NCBI RefSeq assembly: GCF_000015165.1
Contig: NC_009485.1
Span: 2,210,001-2,274,000, forward strand
DNA from: Bradyrhizobium sp. BTAi1
GTDB lineage: Bacteria > Pseudomonadota > Alphaproteobacteria > Rhizobiales > Xanthobacteraceae
Direction of reading: 5' to 3'
DNA: 64,000 bases
Shown one piece after another: positions 26,079 to 34,624 of this stretch. Under the pieces are notes generated by a model. It ran no database searches. It was not told the DNA's origin and saw nothing but the letters and a program-made list of their open reading frames with translations. Each line of letters opens with the position of its first letter. The first letter of the stretch is position 1. A program made the position numbers and the translations under genes.

Positions 26079-27698
26079 CTACACCACGTGGAAATTCGAC
26101 ACGGAATCATTGGCGAGTTGGGCGACCAGCTGCAGCTCCCAGTCGATATAGGCCTGCATCGCCGCGGTGGCGTTATCAGTGCCCTCATAGGGACGCTTGT
26201 AGACGTCGTCAGGCGTCGAGATCCATGACTGGCGCTCGGTGTCCAGGGCATGTCCCGCGTCCGTCCAGGCGCGCGTGCCGCCCGAGAGCACGCGGAGCTC
26301 TCGCTTGGTTGCCGCGCGTGCGTCGGCGAGCGCAAACGCAGCCTCCGCGCCGTCGGCGCTGACCAGCACGATCGGGCCCTCACCGGGCAGCCTGGCGAGA
26401 TCCGTGGCAAAGCGCGACGCCAGCACGAAATGCGCGGCCGGAATGTGCCCGGTCTTGTAGGCCGGACTGCGGGAGAGGTCGACGATCGTCCAGGACGCGG
26501 GGGCGGCTGCAAGCTCTCCGACACCGATGGCGGCGCCGCCAAGGTCCGGCAGCGCCGGCCGGCGCGCGGCCGGGATCACGGCTTCTGTCGGCGCAACCAC
26601 GTCCGGCCCAATGATCGATGCGTCCCACCCCATCTGCGTCAGCCATGACGCCGTCATGCGCGCGCGTACGCCATCATCATCGAACAGCACAAGCCGCGCG
26701 CCGCGCACGCCGACCCATTCGTCGGTCGCCTGCACCAACTGGCCGCCGGGTGCGGAGGCGAAGCCGGCCGGATGGCCGGCGGCATATTCCTCGGGCGTGC
26801 GGACGTCGAGGCAATAGAGCGTGCGCGTGCCGGCCTCGGCCTGGAAGCGCGCGAAGGTCGCGGCATCGAGCTCGCCGACGCCCACGCGCGCGGCCCAGGC
26901 CTTGGCATCGGCCAGCGCCGCCGCGTAGCTCGCCTGCGGCCGCTCCAACATCCGCGCGGTCTTGCCGCGCTCGACCTGGTGGCCGGCCAGCGTCCAGCCG
27001 ATGGTGCCGTTGCGCAGCGCATAGATCTTGTTCGGCAGCCCAGCATTGATCAGCGACTGCGTGCCGATGATCGAGCGCGTGCGGCCGGCGCAATTGACGA
27101 TGATGGTGGTGTCGGGCGAGGGCGCGATCTCGCGCGCCCGGAATGCGAGCTCGCCGCCGGGCACGCTGACGCCGCGCGGAATGCTCATGGTGCGATATTC
27201 CTCGAACCGCCTTGCGTCGAGGACGACGAGATTGGACTCGTGCTCGATCAGCGCCTTGGCGTCGTCAGCGGACAGTGACGGGGTGTGCCGGATCGCCTCG
27301 ACCAACTCGCCGAACGCCTTGCTCGGCACGTTGACGTCGCGGAACACTTCGCCGACCCGGGCATAGCCCGCGAGTCCGCCGTCGAGGATCGACACGTCGC
27401 GATAACCCAGTGCATGGATGCGCGGCACCGCGCGCGCCGCATAGCCTTCGCCGTCATCATAGACCACGACCGGCGCGCTCAGCCGCGGGATCAGGTCGAG
27501 AATGCGCAGTTCGATCTGCGACAGCGGCAGCGACACCGCGAAGAACGGATGCGATAGCGAGTAGGGGCCTTCCTCGCGGACGTCGAGCAGCGCCACTTCT
27601 TCCTGGGCCCGCCAGCGCCGCCGCAGCTCCGTCGGGGTGATGAAGCGGACCTGGTCAGGCGGTGTTGCGGTCGGGCCAGAGGTTGGGGACGGTGTCAT
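26079..27698 (-). CDS. Four-domain rhodanese-type sulfurtransferase
   Basis: A 539-residue protein made of four successive rhodanese-like units (about 20-120, 135-245, 275-370, 395-485). Only the second has an active-site cysteine, Cys203 in IVNCAGRTRS. The equivalent loops of the others read YDDGEG, FDDDGV and VSADGA. It probably handles persulfide or thiol sulfur. The chosen ATG at 27698 overlaps the 3' end of the thiol dioxygenase gene by 44 bases; the frame stays open further upstream within that gene but is not coding there. It is in one operon with the thiol dioxygenase, hence a joint role in thiol breakdown. Confidence 0.85.
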   Translation of the reverse strand: MTPSPTSGPTATPPDQVRFITPTELRRRWRAQEEVALLDVREEGPYSLSHPFFAVSLPLSQIELRILDLIPRLSAPVVVYDDGEGYAARAVPRIHALGYRDVSILDGGLAGYARVGEVFRDVNVPSKAFGELVEAIRHTPSLSADDAKALIEHESNLVVLDARRFEEYRTMSIPRGVSVPGGELAFRAREIAPSPDTTIIVNCAGRTRSIIGTQSLINAGLPNKIYALRNGTIGWTLAGHQVERGKTARMLERPQASYAAALADAKAWAARVGVGELDAATFARFQAEAGTRTLYCLDVRTPEEYAAGHPAGFASAPGGQLVQATDEWVGVRGARLVLFDDDGVRARMTASWLTQMGWDASIIGPDVVAPTEAVIPAARRPALPDLGGAAIGVGELAAAPASWTIVDLSRSPAYKTGHIPAAHFVLASRFATDLARLPGEGPIVLVSADGAEAAFALADARAATKRELRVLSGGTRAWTDAGHALDTERQSWISTPDDVYKRPYEGTDNATAAMQAYIDWELQLVAQLANDSVSNFHVV

Positions 27699-28245
27699 TC
27701 GAATATCCGGAGATGAAGTCCTTGGCGGTGCCGGTCTCCGCGTCGAACACCGCGCGGCGGATGCGGCCGATATTGCCGCCATAGACGTGGATGCTGATCG
27801 AGGAGCGGTCCGCCAGACCGTTGGAGATGGCGTGGATGTCGCCAATCTGTGGCGATACCGCGGCGGTTTGTCCAGCCCGCAACCGTTCCGGCTGGCCGGC
27901 GCGCAACGTTCCGTCCGGCCGCCGTTCATAGCTCACCGAGAGCTCCTCGCCCCTGAGCACGCCGACCAGGCCCCAGACGCGATGATCGTGCACCGGCGTG
28001 CCCTGGCCCGGACCCCAGACGAAGCTGACGATCGAGAACCGCTCCAGCGGATCGGCGTAGAGCAGATATTGGCGGTACTTCTCCCCACCCGCCACGGCAT
28101 AGGCCTCGGGCAGCCAGTCGTCATATCCGACCAGTTCAGCAAGCTTGGGCGCGAGGGCGGTGAGCAGCGTTGTCTCGTCTGTGGTGCCCGCAATCAGGCG
28201 TGCGGTAGCGGCGACGAAGTCGCGGAAGCGCGCGATATCAGTCAT
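27655..28245 (-). CDS. Cysteine-dioxygenase-family thiol dioxygenase (3-mercaptopropionate type likely)
   Basis: A 196-residue cupin of the CDO_I family. Iron ligands are His86 and His88 (PVHDHRVWG) and His138 (GDIHAISN), with Tyr155 in HVYGG. At the position where cysteine dioxygenase has the substrate-binding Arg (YTRN in mammalian CDO), this protein reads YRQY, with Gln59. This is the signature I associate with 3-mercaptopropionate dioxygenases. The reaction oxidises a thiol to its sulfinate. The rhodanese gene overlaps its 3' end and a 57-aa protein precedes it. Confidence 0.87.
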   Translation of the reverse strand: MTDIARFRDFVAATARLIAGTTDETTLLTALAPKLAELVGYDDWLPEAYAVAGGEKYRQYLLYADPLERFSIVSFVWGPGQGTPVHDHRVWGLVGVLRGEELSVSYERRPDGTLRAGQPERLRAGQTAAVSPQIGDIHAISNGLADRSSISIHVYGGNIGRIRRAVFDAETGTAKDFISGYSNDTVPNLWPDRNTA

Positions 28246-28293
28246 GGTCGACTCGTGGGATTGGACGGAGCGTCGAAGCCGAGGCTGGTCCGC

Positions 28294-28467
28294 TCACACG
28301 TGAGGGCCGAGCATCGCGAGGTAAAACAGATCTTCGTTTGACAGCTCCGCCGCAGGAGGCCGGATGAAGGGGCCGCCAGCACCGGCACGGCGGTCAGGCT
28401 GCCATTCCGTGAGCAGATGACCGAACAAGCCTCCGAGCCAGCCTTCAAGCCATGAGACGTAGCGCAC
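28294..28467 (-). CDS. 57-aa conserved-looking small protein ahead of the thiol dioxygenase
   Basis: The frame starts with GTG behind a perfect GGAGG five bases upstream (complement of 28473-28477). It encodes 57 residues with two clear parts: WLEGWLGGLFGHLLTEWQP and PAAELSNEDLFYLAMLGPHV. The composition is protein-like and ends 48 bases before the thiol dioxygenase ATG, so it should head that operon. I do not recognise a family. Confidence 0.6.
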   Translation of the reverse strand: MRYVSWLEGWLGGLFGHLLTEWQPDRRAGAGGPFIRPPAAELSNEDLFYLAMLGPHV

Positions 28468-28559
28468 GATCGCCTCCGCTTCGTTTGATCACGCGTTTGA
28501 TATCACGCCTCGATCGGGATCGAACAGAGCCGGTTGTGGCCCAGCATCAATTTGGCAGA

Positions 28560-29084
28560 TCATGCCTGCTGAAACGCCTCGTCGGCAAATTCCTTTTCCG
28601 TGTCATGCGACTCGCGCGCGTATGCTTCTCCCAATCCTGAGTCGGCATCAGCATTCCGGCCCATCAGGCTCTCATGCCAACGCGTCCGGAACGCCATCCA
28701 CGAGGCATGATCTTGAAACGCGACCTCGGCGAACCATTCCACCGTCACGGCGCCGCTCGGCCAATAGCGTTCCTGATCGTGCCAGCACACCACCGGCCAG
28801 CGCGGATTGCGGTAGGAGCGCCCGCTCTCGTCATGCAGCGACGGCCGGCCGAGATGATCGATCAGCCATGACATGACCTCCGGAAGAAAGGTCGCGGCGA
28901 ACGACACGCCGTGGCGGCCGAGCCGTTGCGGCATCCGCATGACCCGCTGATCGATGATCGCAAAGGCCGGCGGCACGGCGCCGACATTGAACTGCCGGAT
29001 CATCAGCAGGCGGAAGCCGCATTCGCAAAGCTCGGCCGGGACGGCATGGATCGCCGTCGGCTGCAGGGGAGCCGTCATGTTCAT
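28560..29084 (-). CDS. Hypothetical protein, 174 aa
   Basis: The ATG at 29084 follows AAAGGAG and overlaps the stop of the preceding gene (ATGA). The protein has a Cys pair in ELCECGFRLL near the N-terminus and a tryptophan-rich stretch (PRWPVVCWHDQERYWPSG, EWFAEVAF) in the middle. It has a charged acidic C-terminus and neither signal peptide nor membrane helix. No family recognised. It forms a two-gene unit with the 125-residue protein upstream. Confidence 0.62.
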   Translation of the reverse strand: MNMTAPLQPTAIHAVPAELCECGFRLLMIRQFNVGAVPPAFAIIDQRVMRMPQRLGRHGVSFAATFLPEVMSWLIDHLGRPSLHDESGRSYRNPRWPVVCWHDQERYWPSGAVTVEWFAEVAFQDHASWMAFRTRWHESLMGRNADADSGLGEAYARESHDTEKEFADEAFQQA

Positions 29085-29458
29085 ACCAGTGCTCCTTTCG
29101 CCTGTTCGAGCATCTCGTCGGGTGCAAGCTCTTTGCCGTCGCGCAGCACCAGCGCGCCGAACGTCGCGGCGAGCGCAGCACAGATCGCGAGCGCTGCCGC
29201 CTCTTCGCGCGGATCGCCGCCCCATGTGAGCGTCATCGCGACATCGCGTTCGTCCTGACGCGGCGCGACCGCGCTGAAGCGCAAGCCGAAGCCAGCGTCC
29301 TCTCCATCCAGCGTGCAGGGCAGGTAGCTCGTGCTCTCCAGCGGCCTATACGTCTCGTCGAGTGTCAGCGTGAAGGGGAGGCGATCGATCGCCTGCTGCA
29401 AAGATGCGCGCTCAGGCACCTCAGCGCGCTTCAGATAGGCGGTAACAACGCGGGCCAT
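29081..29458 (-). CDS. Hypothetical protein, 125 aa
   Basis: The ATG at 29458 has GGGAGA shortly upstream. MARVVTAYLKRAEVPERASL leads into a beta-rich middle (FTLTLDETYRPLESTSYLPC) and an Ala-rich helix (EEAAALAICAALAATFGAL). No family recognised and no export signal. It overlaps the next gene by four bases. Confidence 0.6.
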   Translation of the reverse strand: MARVVTAYLKRAEVPERASLQQAIDRLPFTLTLDETYRPLESTSYLPCTLDGEDAGFGLRFSAVAPRQDERDVAMTLTWGGDPREEAAALAICAALAATFGALVLRDGKELAPDEMLEQAKGALV

Positions 29459-29620
29459 CCCATCTCTCCCGTCGGCATGCGCACGATGCTGGTCGCACAG
29501 CCGTTCCCCCGGGCGCGGAGACAGGCTTCTGGCCCGAATCCGACGCGACGACATCAACAATCTCCGACATTGCTGCCGGTCAGTGTCGTCAGATCAAGTT
29601 TCGTGCCAGTTGGCCGAGGA

Positions 29621-30028
29621 TCAATGCAGGCGATGGCTGTCCGGGTCGTCGTGCGCAGACGTGAGTTGCGCGATCGCCCCCGATTGATGGTGCACCATCC
29701 GCCAGACGCCGCCGATGCGCGCGAAGTGATTGGCGGCGGCGAGCGCCGCCCCATCCACCAGCTCGATGCACAGAACGTGGCCGTGGTCGCCGTCGACGAT
29801 CGCGTACGGATCGGCGCAGACGATCTGGGGCCGTCCCGGATTGTTGATGATGTCGCGCCAGGTTCCGATCACCGCGCCGCGGCCAATGATCGGCGACCAT
29901 CCCGGATGGATGCAGGAGATGCCGTCGCGATCGGCCCAGAGCGCCGCAAGTGCGGCAAAATCACCGGCCGCGAAGGCTGCATAGAAGGCCGCGTTGGCCG
30001 CCAGGAGGTCGCTCTCGTCACTCATCAT
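29621..30028 (-). CDS. SnoaL/NTF2-like protein
   Basis: About 135 residues. NAAFYAAFAAGDFAALAALWADRDGISCIHPGW is the start of an NTF2/SnoaL fold, and HFARIGGVWRMVHHQSG is its usual C-terminal strand pair. Such proteins are small enzymes or stress-protective cone folds; the IHPGW motif is common in the DUF4440/SnoaL_3 group. Two adjacent ATGs (30028, 30025) are possible starts. It is transcribed away from the flavin oxidase, and the shared upstream region has four CTTGCAA boxes. Confidence 0.8.
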   Translation of the reverse strand: MMSDESDLLAANAAFYAAFAAGDFAALAALWADRDGISCIHPGWSPIIGRGAVIGTWRDIINNPGRPQIVCADPYAIVDGDHGHVLCIELVDGAALAAANHFARIGGVWRMVHHQSGAIAQLTSAHDDPDSHRLH

Positions 30029-30097
30029 GATGAGGTGGGCCAAGCCGCTGGCAAAATCAAGCGATGTTTGGAAACTCACATCGTTGGCCGGCAAAAA

Positions 30098-30139
30098 CTT
30101 GCAAGCTTCTTGCAAGACCCGCTTGCAACGTCCTTGCAA
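30098..30139. promoter_or_regulatory. Four CTTGCAA boxes in a divergent promoter region
   Basis: CTTGCAA occurs at 30098, 30109, 30122 and 30133, steps of 11, 13 and 11 bases, about one helical turn each. The first two extend to the 8-bp palindrome CTTGCAAG. They lie between the minus-strand NTF2-like gene and the plus-strand flavin oxidase. A cooperative regulator binding site is the natural reading, but no regulator gene is adjacent. Confidence 0.5.
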
Positions 30140-30160
30140 CGCATCAGCCGAGGTCCTGCC

Positions 30161-31774
30161 ATGCTCGAAACGGCCATTGTCGGGGGTGGATTGTGCGGAA
30201 TCGCACTTGCACGCAGCTTGCAGCAACGCGGCGGCAGCTTCGCCTTGTTCGAAGCCCGACATCGCCTGGGAGGACGTGTCCTGTCTGCGCGCAGCAGGAC
30301 GGGTCTGGCGCTGGATCTCGGTCCGACCTGGTTCTGGCCCGACACCCAGCCGCTGCTGACCGGGCTGATTGCGGAGCTTGGCCTGTCTGATTTCGCCCAG
30401 CACGATGACGGCACGGTTCTGCACCTGAAGGAGGCGGACAAGAGCCCGGAGCCAATCAGCGGGCCGCCACTTCACCAGGGCGCGCGCCGGCTCTCGGGCG
30501 GCATGACCAGGCTGATCGAGGCGCTCGTCCGTGATCTCCCGCCGTCCAGCATCCATACCGGCCATGAGCTGATGCGCGTCATCGATTGCGGCACCCATGT
30601 GCGACTGGTCTTCGCGACATCGACCGAATCGGTCGCCATCGAGGCCAAGCGTGCGGTGCTGGCGCTGCCGCCGCGGCTGCTGATCGATCACGTCGGTTTT
30701 CGCCCCGAGCTCGACGATGCGACCTTCGAGGCGATGCGCAGTACGGAGACCTGGATGGCGGCACAGGCCAAGGTCGTGATCGCCTATGACCAGGCGCGTT
30801 GGCGTGACAAGGGCCTGTCCGGCAATGCCTTCGCGAGCCACGAGCAGGCTGTCGTCGGCGAGATTTTCGATGCTTGCGACGAAGGAGGTGACCGAGCTGC
30901 GCTCGGCGGCTTTCTCGCCTTTGCGCCAGCTCTGCGCGAGACTTTCGCCGTCGGTCTTCCGATGTTGATGGACAGCCAGATGGTGCAGCTGTTCGGCGCG
31001 GAGCTGGATGGCGGCGAGCAGCATTATCAGGATTGGGCGACCGAGCGCTTCACCTGCAGCGCACTGGACCGCACCACGCCGCGCGGCGAACACAGCGAGA
31101 TCGCCAGCCCGATGCTGCGGCGGCCGCTATGGGACGGGCGGCTACATCTCGGCGGCGCCGAGACTGCAAGCCATGCGGCCGGCTATCTCGAAGGCGCAAT
31201 CAATGCGGCCCGGCGCATCGAGCGCGCGATCGCCCGCGCAGCCGACGCGCCGGTCGGCGCGCGCGCCGGCGTGGCCCTCGACGAGGGACTGACCGGCAAT
31301 GAGGCCAGCCTCGCCTGGTTTGCCGCCTGGGTCGCCGCGCAGCGCGATGCGGCCTTCGACGACTACCGCCAGCGGCTCAACCGCAGCCTCGCGACGCAGC
31401 AGCGGGAGCAACTGACACAGCTCGCGGTTCTCGGCGCCATCGAGCAGGTGTTCGCAGCCGCGCTGCAGGTGCTCGATGCCCTGACCTTCGACATGCGCAA
31501 CGTGGCGGTCGAGCGTGGGCGCTCGGCTTTGATGCCGGAGATCCAGAAGCCGTTCCGCGATGTCATGCAGTCGCTGCTCGACGATGCCATCGCCTTCAAC
31601 CGCACCTCCTGTGCGCTGTCGAACTTTCCGTTCGAGCACAGGCCGCCGAAGGATTATGTGCAGACCATCCTGCGCGACATCGCCGCCGCCTGGCAGGAGT
31701 TCTCGCTCGCCGCCAATCACCTGTTGCTGGCCAAGGCTGACGCGGTGCGCCAGCCGAGCGGGGTGTCGTCGTGA
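30161..31774 (+). CDS. FAD-dependent amine-oxidase-like protein with helical C-terminal extension
   Basis: A 537-residue protein. The N-terminal FAD-binding motif IVGGGLCGIALARSL (6-20) and FEARHRLGGRVLSA mark the monoamine-oxidase/protoporphyrinogen-oxidase superfamily. WDGRLHLGGAETASHAAGYLEGAI is the matching C-terminal FAD contact. After about residue 370, a roughly 165-residue helical domain not usual for the family follows. The next gene, a AAA+ ATPase, starts 25 bases downstream. Substrate unknown. The first ATG that gives the FAD motif at the N-terminus was chosen, although the frame is open further upstream. Confidence 0.82.
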   Translation: MLETAIVGGGLCGIALARSLQQRGGSFALFEARHRLGGRVLSARSRTGLALDLGPTWFWPDTQPLLTGLIAELGLSDFAQHDDGTVLHLKEADKSPEPISGPPLHQGARRLSGGMTRLIEALVRDLPPSSIHTGHELMRVIDCGTHVRLVFATSTESVAIEAKRAVLALPPRLLIDHVGFRPELDDATFEAMRSTETWMAAQAKVVIAYDQARWRDKGLSGNAFASHEQAVVGEIFDACDEGGDRAALGGFLAFAPALRETFAVGLPMLMDSQMVQLFGAELDGGEQHYQDWATERFTCSALDRTTPRGEHSEIASPMLRRPLWDGRLHLGGAETASHAAGYLEGAINAARRIERAIARAADAPVGARAGVALDEGLTGNEASLAWFAAWVAAQRDAAFDDYRQRLNRSLATQQREQLTQLAVLGAIEQVFAAALQVLDALTFDMRNVAVERGRSALMPEIQKPFRDVMQSLLDDAIAFNRTSCALSNFPFEHRPPKDYVQTILRDIAAAWQEFSLAANHLLLAKADAVRQPSGVSS

Positions 31775-31799
31775 CACCGGAACCGTCGGGTGACGACCG

Positions 31800-33518
31800 A
31801 TGAAGCTGCAGATCGAACGTCCGACCATCGAGGCCATGGCGGCGGCCTTTCCGCACCTCACCCCTCTCAAGGAGCAGCTGCGGTTCGGTGACAAGGTCGA
31901 GGTCAACGTCGCGCAACTCGCAGGCGCCGAGCTGGAGTTCTTGCGCGACGTCTATCAGAAGGCCGGTCCCGAATGGCACGCGCGCGCGGCGCATATCGTG
32001 ACCCTGCAGCGGGCGTTCAACGATGCCGGCGCGCGCTTTGCCGAGAACGAGCTGGAACAGGTTCTGCCCGCGATCGCGCGCTATCTGACCTCCGGTGCCA
32101 TCCGCGGCTGGATGTTCACGGCCAACGTGGCCAGCCGGCCGCTGCCTTATGTCGTCACACGGCTCGACTACACGGCGCCGTCCAATGACGAGGCCGGCCG
32201 CGTCTTCATCGAGCTGAAGGCCAACGCCAAGGGATCGATCACCACGGCCACCTTGCGCATTTCGGCCGGTGACATCGTCGGCCGGACCGTCGCCGAGATC
32301 TTCGCCGCCAAGGGCGTCCTCAAGGAGACGCCGGAGTTGATCGCCGCCTATGACGAGACCTCCGAGCGCTATTTCGCCTGGCGCGGTCGCTATGGCGCGC
32401 AGTTCTCCGGCCGCGGGACCGGCTTTTTCGCCGATGATCCGAACGCCTCGCATCGGGACCTGGACTGGTCGCGAAAGGACGTGATCGTGCTGTCGTCCGG
32501 CGGCGGCAGCGCGCGGCTGGTCAATGACGAAGGGATTCTGACCGAGCGTGCGCTCACGCTCGAGGTCACCGGCGACATTCTCGGGCAGTATTTGCGCAAG
32601 GCCGCCAAGAGCAATCTCTACGATGCCGAGCAGGAGGTCGAGGACTCCAAGGCGGCGATCCCGAAGGGGATGTTCTGCAAGATTCCTGTTCATCCCTACA
32701 TGCTGATGTTCCACCTCGATCTGCACCATTATCTCTGGGTGCATGCCGACGATATGACGCCCTATGCCTATCAGCCCGAGCTGAAGCAGAAGCTGGTGCT
32801 GCCGGAGGAGCAGACCGACCTGATCGACATCCTCACCGCCGAGATGGATCTGTTGATGGACGATATCGTCGCCGGCAAGTCGGGCGGGACCACGGTGTTG
32901 TGCGCGGGTCCCCCTGGCGTGGGCAAGACGCTGACGGCGGAGGTCTATGCCGAGATCATCGGCCGGCCGCTCTACCGGGTGCATTCCGGGCAGCTCGGGC
33001 TGAGCGTAGCAGCGATGGAGACCGCCCTGAAGGATGCGCTGACACGGGCGCAGCGCTGGGGTGCGGTGATGCTGATCGACGAGGCCGACGTCTACATCAA
33101 GCGGCGCGAGGACGACATGACCATGAATGCCGTCGTCGGCGTGTTCCTGCGCGTGCTCGAATATTTCAACGGCCTGCTGTTTCTCACCACCAACCGCATC
33201 GACGATATCGATGAAGCGATCGTATCGCGCTGCATCGCGCTGATCAAATTCCAGGCGCCGGATGCCGCAGCGCGCCGGCGGATCTGGCAGGTGATGTGCG
33301 AGCAGTTCGGGCTGAAGGTCGAAGCCGGCTTGGTCGAGTTGCTGGTCGAGACGTTTCCGGGCGCCTCGGGGCGCGACATCAAGGGGTTGGCCAAGCTCGT
33401 CGCCAAATATTGCCACCACAAGAGCGTGCGCCCGACCATCGACGTGTTCCGCCGCTGCGCGATCTTCCGCGGCATAGATCTCGGTGATCATGCCGCCATG
33501 GCAGAGGCGGCGGAGTAG
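31800..33518 (+). CDS. AAA+ ATPase with unknown N-terminal domain
   Basis: A 572-residue protein. The first 330 residues are a domain I do not recognise. The C-terminal AAA+ module has Walker A GPPGVGKT (370-377), Walker B VMLIDEADVYI, sensor-1 LFLTTNRIDDID and an arginine-finger-like SRC. This is the layout of MoxR/FtsH/Rubisco-activase-like remodelling ATPases. Adjacency to a flavin oxidase suggests a maturation or repair partner, in the way activase-type ATPases serve metabolic enzymes; that is inference. The longest in-frame ATG was used and no strong RBS is evident. Confidence 0.8.
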   Translation: MKLQIERPTIEAMAAAFPHLTPLKEQLRFGDKVEVNVAQLAGAELEFLRDVYQKAGPEWHARAAHIVTLQRAFNDAGARFAENELEQVLPAIARYLTSGAIRGWMFTANVASRPLPYVVTRLDYTAPSNDEAGRVFIELKANAKGSITTATLRISAGDIVGRTVAEIFAAKGVLKETPELIAAYDETSERYFAWRGRYGAQFSGRGTGFFADDPNASHRDLDWSRKDVIVLSSGGGSARLVNDEGILTERALTLEVTGDILGQYLRKAAKSNLYDAEQEVEDSKAAIPKGMFCKIPVHPYMLMFHLDLHHYLWVHADDMTPYAYQPELKQKLVLPEEQTDLIDILTAEMDLLMDDIVAGKSGGTTVLCAGPPGVGKTLTAEVYAEIIGRPLYRVHSGQLGLSVAAMETALKDALTRAQRWGAVMLIDEADVYIKRREDDMTMNAVVGVFLRVLEYFNGLLFLTTNRIDDIDEAIVSRCIALIKFQAPDAAARRRIWQVMCEQFGLKVEAGLVELLVETFPGASGRDIKGLAKLVAKYCHHKSVRPTIDVFRRCAIFRGIDLGDHAAMAEAAE

Positions 33519-33530
33519 AACGCCGCTCTG

Positions 33531-33549
33531 CTCGCCTCCGGCTGGCGAG
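33531..33549 (+). terminator. Short hairpin after the AAA+ gene
   Basis: CTCGCC (33531-33536) pairs with GGCGAG (33544-33549) twelve bases after the stop codon, with a 7-base loop. There is no T-run, so this is a weak or Rho-dependent end. Confidence 0.35.
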
Positions 33550-33595
33550 AGGTGAGACCCTGGCGTCGACGCCAACGGCCGAAATCCCGTTGGCA

Positions 33596-33683
33596 CGTCA
33601 TTGCGGAGCGGAGCGACGAAGCAATCCAGGGCCGCGCGCGTGGCTGTGGATTGCTTCGCTGCGCCGCTGCGCTCGCAATGACG
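33596..33683. repeat. Palindromic intergenic repeat, copy 2
   Basis: CGTCATTGCG at the left and CGCAATGACG at the right are inverted complements. GAAGCAATCCAG and GGATTGCTTC form an inner pair. Same family as the copies at 25920 and 35089. It lies between the convergent AAA+ and GST genes. Confidence 0.85.
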
Positions 33684-33768
33684 CCGTCGCGTTGATGGAG
33701 CTCATAAGCTCCAGGGTTGGCAGCATGGCACCAGCACTGCCTGTGCGGCCGTGGTCGAGAAGGACCTA

Positions 33769-33792
33769 TAGCTCCTGCACGAGCAGGAGCTA
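33769..33792 (-). terminator. Terminator-like hairpin at the GST stop codon
   Basis: TAGCTCCTGC (33769-33778) and GCAGGAGCTA (33783-33792) pair perfectly over 10 bp with a 4-base loop. The right arm includes the stop codon of the minus-strand GST gene, so the hairpin forms immediately at the end of that message. No T-tract is seen. Confidence 0.5.
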
Positions 33793-34443
33793 CTCGGCAC
33801 TCTTTCCCAGCGTCGCCGGATTATACCCTTCCTCGCGCAGCACGCGCTGCACGACGGGCCGTGCCAACATCCGCCGGTAGTGCGCCAGCAGATTGGCCGG
33901 CAGCGCGATCCCCGTCTTGTCGGCCCAGAACGCGACATAGAACTGGATCGGATCGGCGACCGAGAAATCGCCGCCGAGATAGGGCTGCTCGCCGAGTATC
34001 CGGCTCAGGATCGCAAAGCCCTTCACGACGATATTGCGGCCGAGTGCGCGCACCGACTCCTGGTCGGCCTCGTTGCGGCTGAAGGTCGGTGTCGCGAAGA
34101 TGCGGGCGAAGCCGTGGCCGTGCACGGTGCCGGAAATGTAGGTCATGGCCTCGAGCAGCCGGGTTTCGGTTTCGAGGTCGCTCGGCCACAGCTTCGCCCG
34201 CGGCCTGGAGCGGCCGAGCCAGTAGGCGATCGCCGGGACCTCGGTCAGCACGCTGCCGTCGGTGCGCACCAGAGCAGGGATCGTGGATTTCGGATTGATG
34301 GCGACGTAGTCCGGCTTGAAATTGTCGCCCGCCGGGAGATTGACGATATGGGCTTCGAACACCTCCTCGAGCTCCTCGAGAATGATGTGAATGCCGGTCG
34401 AGCAGGAGCCCGGCGTCATGTAGAACTTCATCGCGGCCATCAT
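33790..34443 (-). CDS. Glutathione S-transferase family protein
   Basis: About 217 residues of a cytosolic GST. The thioredoxin-like N-terminal domain includes MTPGSCSTGIHIILEE and NPKSTIPALV, the cis-Pro loop with glutathione contacts. The all-helical C-terminal domain includes YLGGDFSVADPIQFYV, the N-capping motif. The N-terminal SCST stretch supplies a Cys/Ser near the usual catalytic position, as in bacterial beta-class enzymes. Two ATGs at 34443 and 34440 follow GGGAG; an inner ATG at 34431 would give 213 residues. Confidence 0.87.
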   Translation of the reverse strand: MMAAMKFYMTPGSCSTGIHIILEELEEVFEAHIVNLPAGDNFKPDYVAINPKSTIPALVRTDGSVLTEVPAIAYWLGRSRPRAKLWPSDLETETRLLEAMTYISGTVHGHGFARIFATPTFSRNEADQESVRALGRNIVVKGFAILSRILGEQPYLGGDFSVADPIQFYVAFWADKTGIALPANLLAHYRRMLARPVVQRVLREEGYNPATLGKSAE

Positions 34444-34624
34444 TGTCTCCCACGCGACATCGCACGTGCTTTCGATGCACGCGGCACGCTTCATGCAAGG
34501 ATCGGGACAATTTCCAGAGGGACGTGCCGTGGCTCGGCAAGCCGAGCTGCCGTCGTCAGCTTTGCGACAGGAGACGACATCACGGTCCCGCTGCTCCCGT
34601 CGCATCGATCAGGGAGTGCCGTGC

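Noticed and set aside
28242..28448. Minus-strand 68-codon frame overlapping the 57-aa gene
   Set aside because: The GTG-started frame at 28294-28467 has a perfect GGAGG and a protein-like sequence; the other frame has neither.
31596..33596. Minus-strand open frame of 666 codons opposite the AAA+ gene
   Set aside because: The plus strand encodes an intact AAA+ ATPase with Walker A/B motifs; the antisense translation has no family features.
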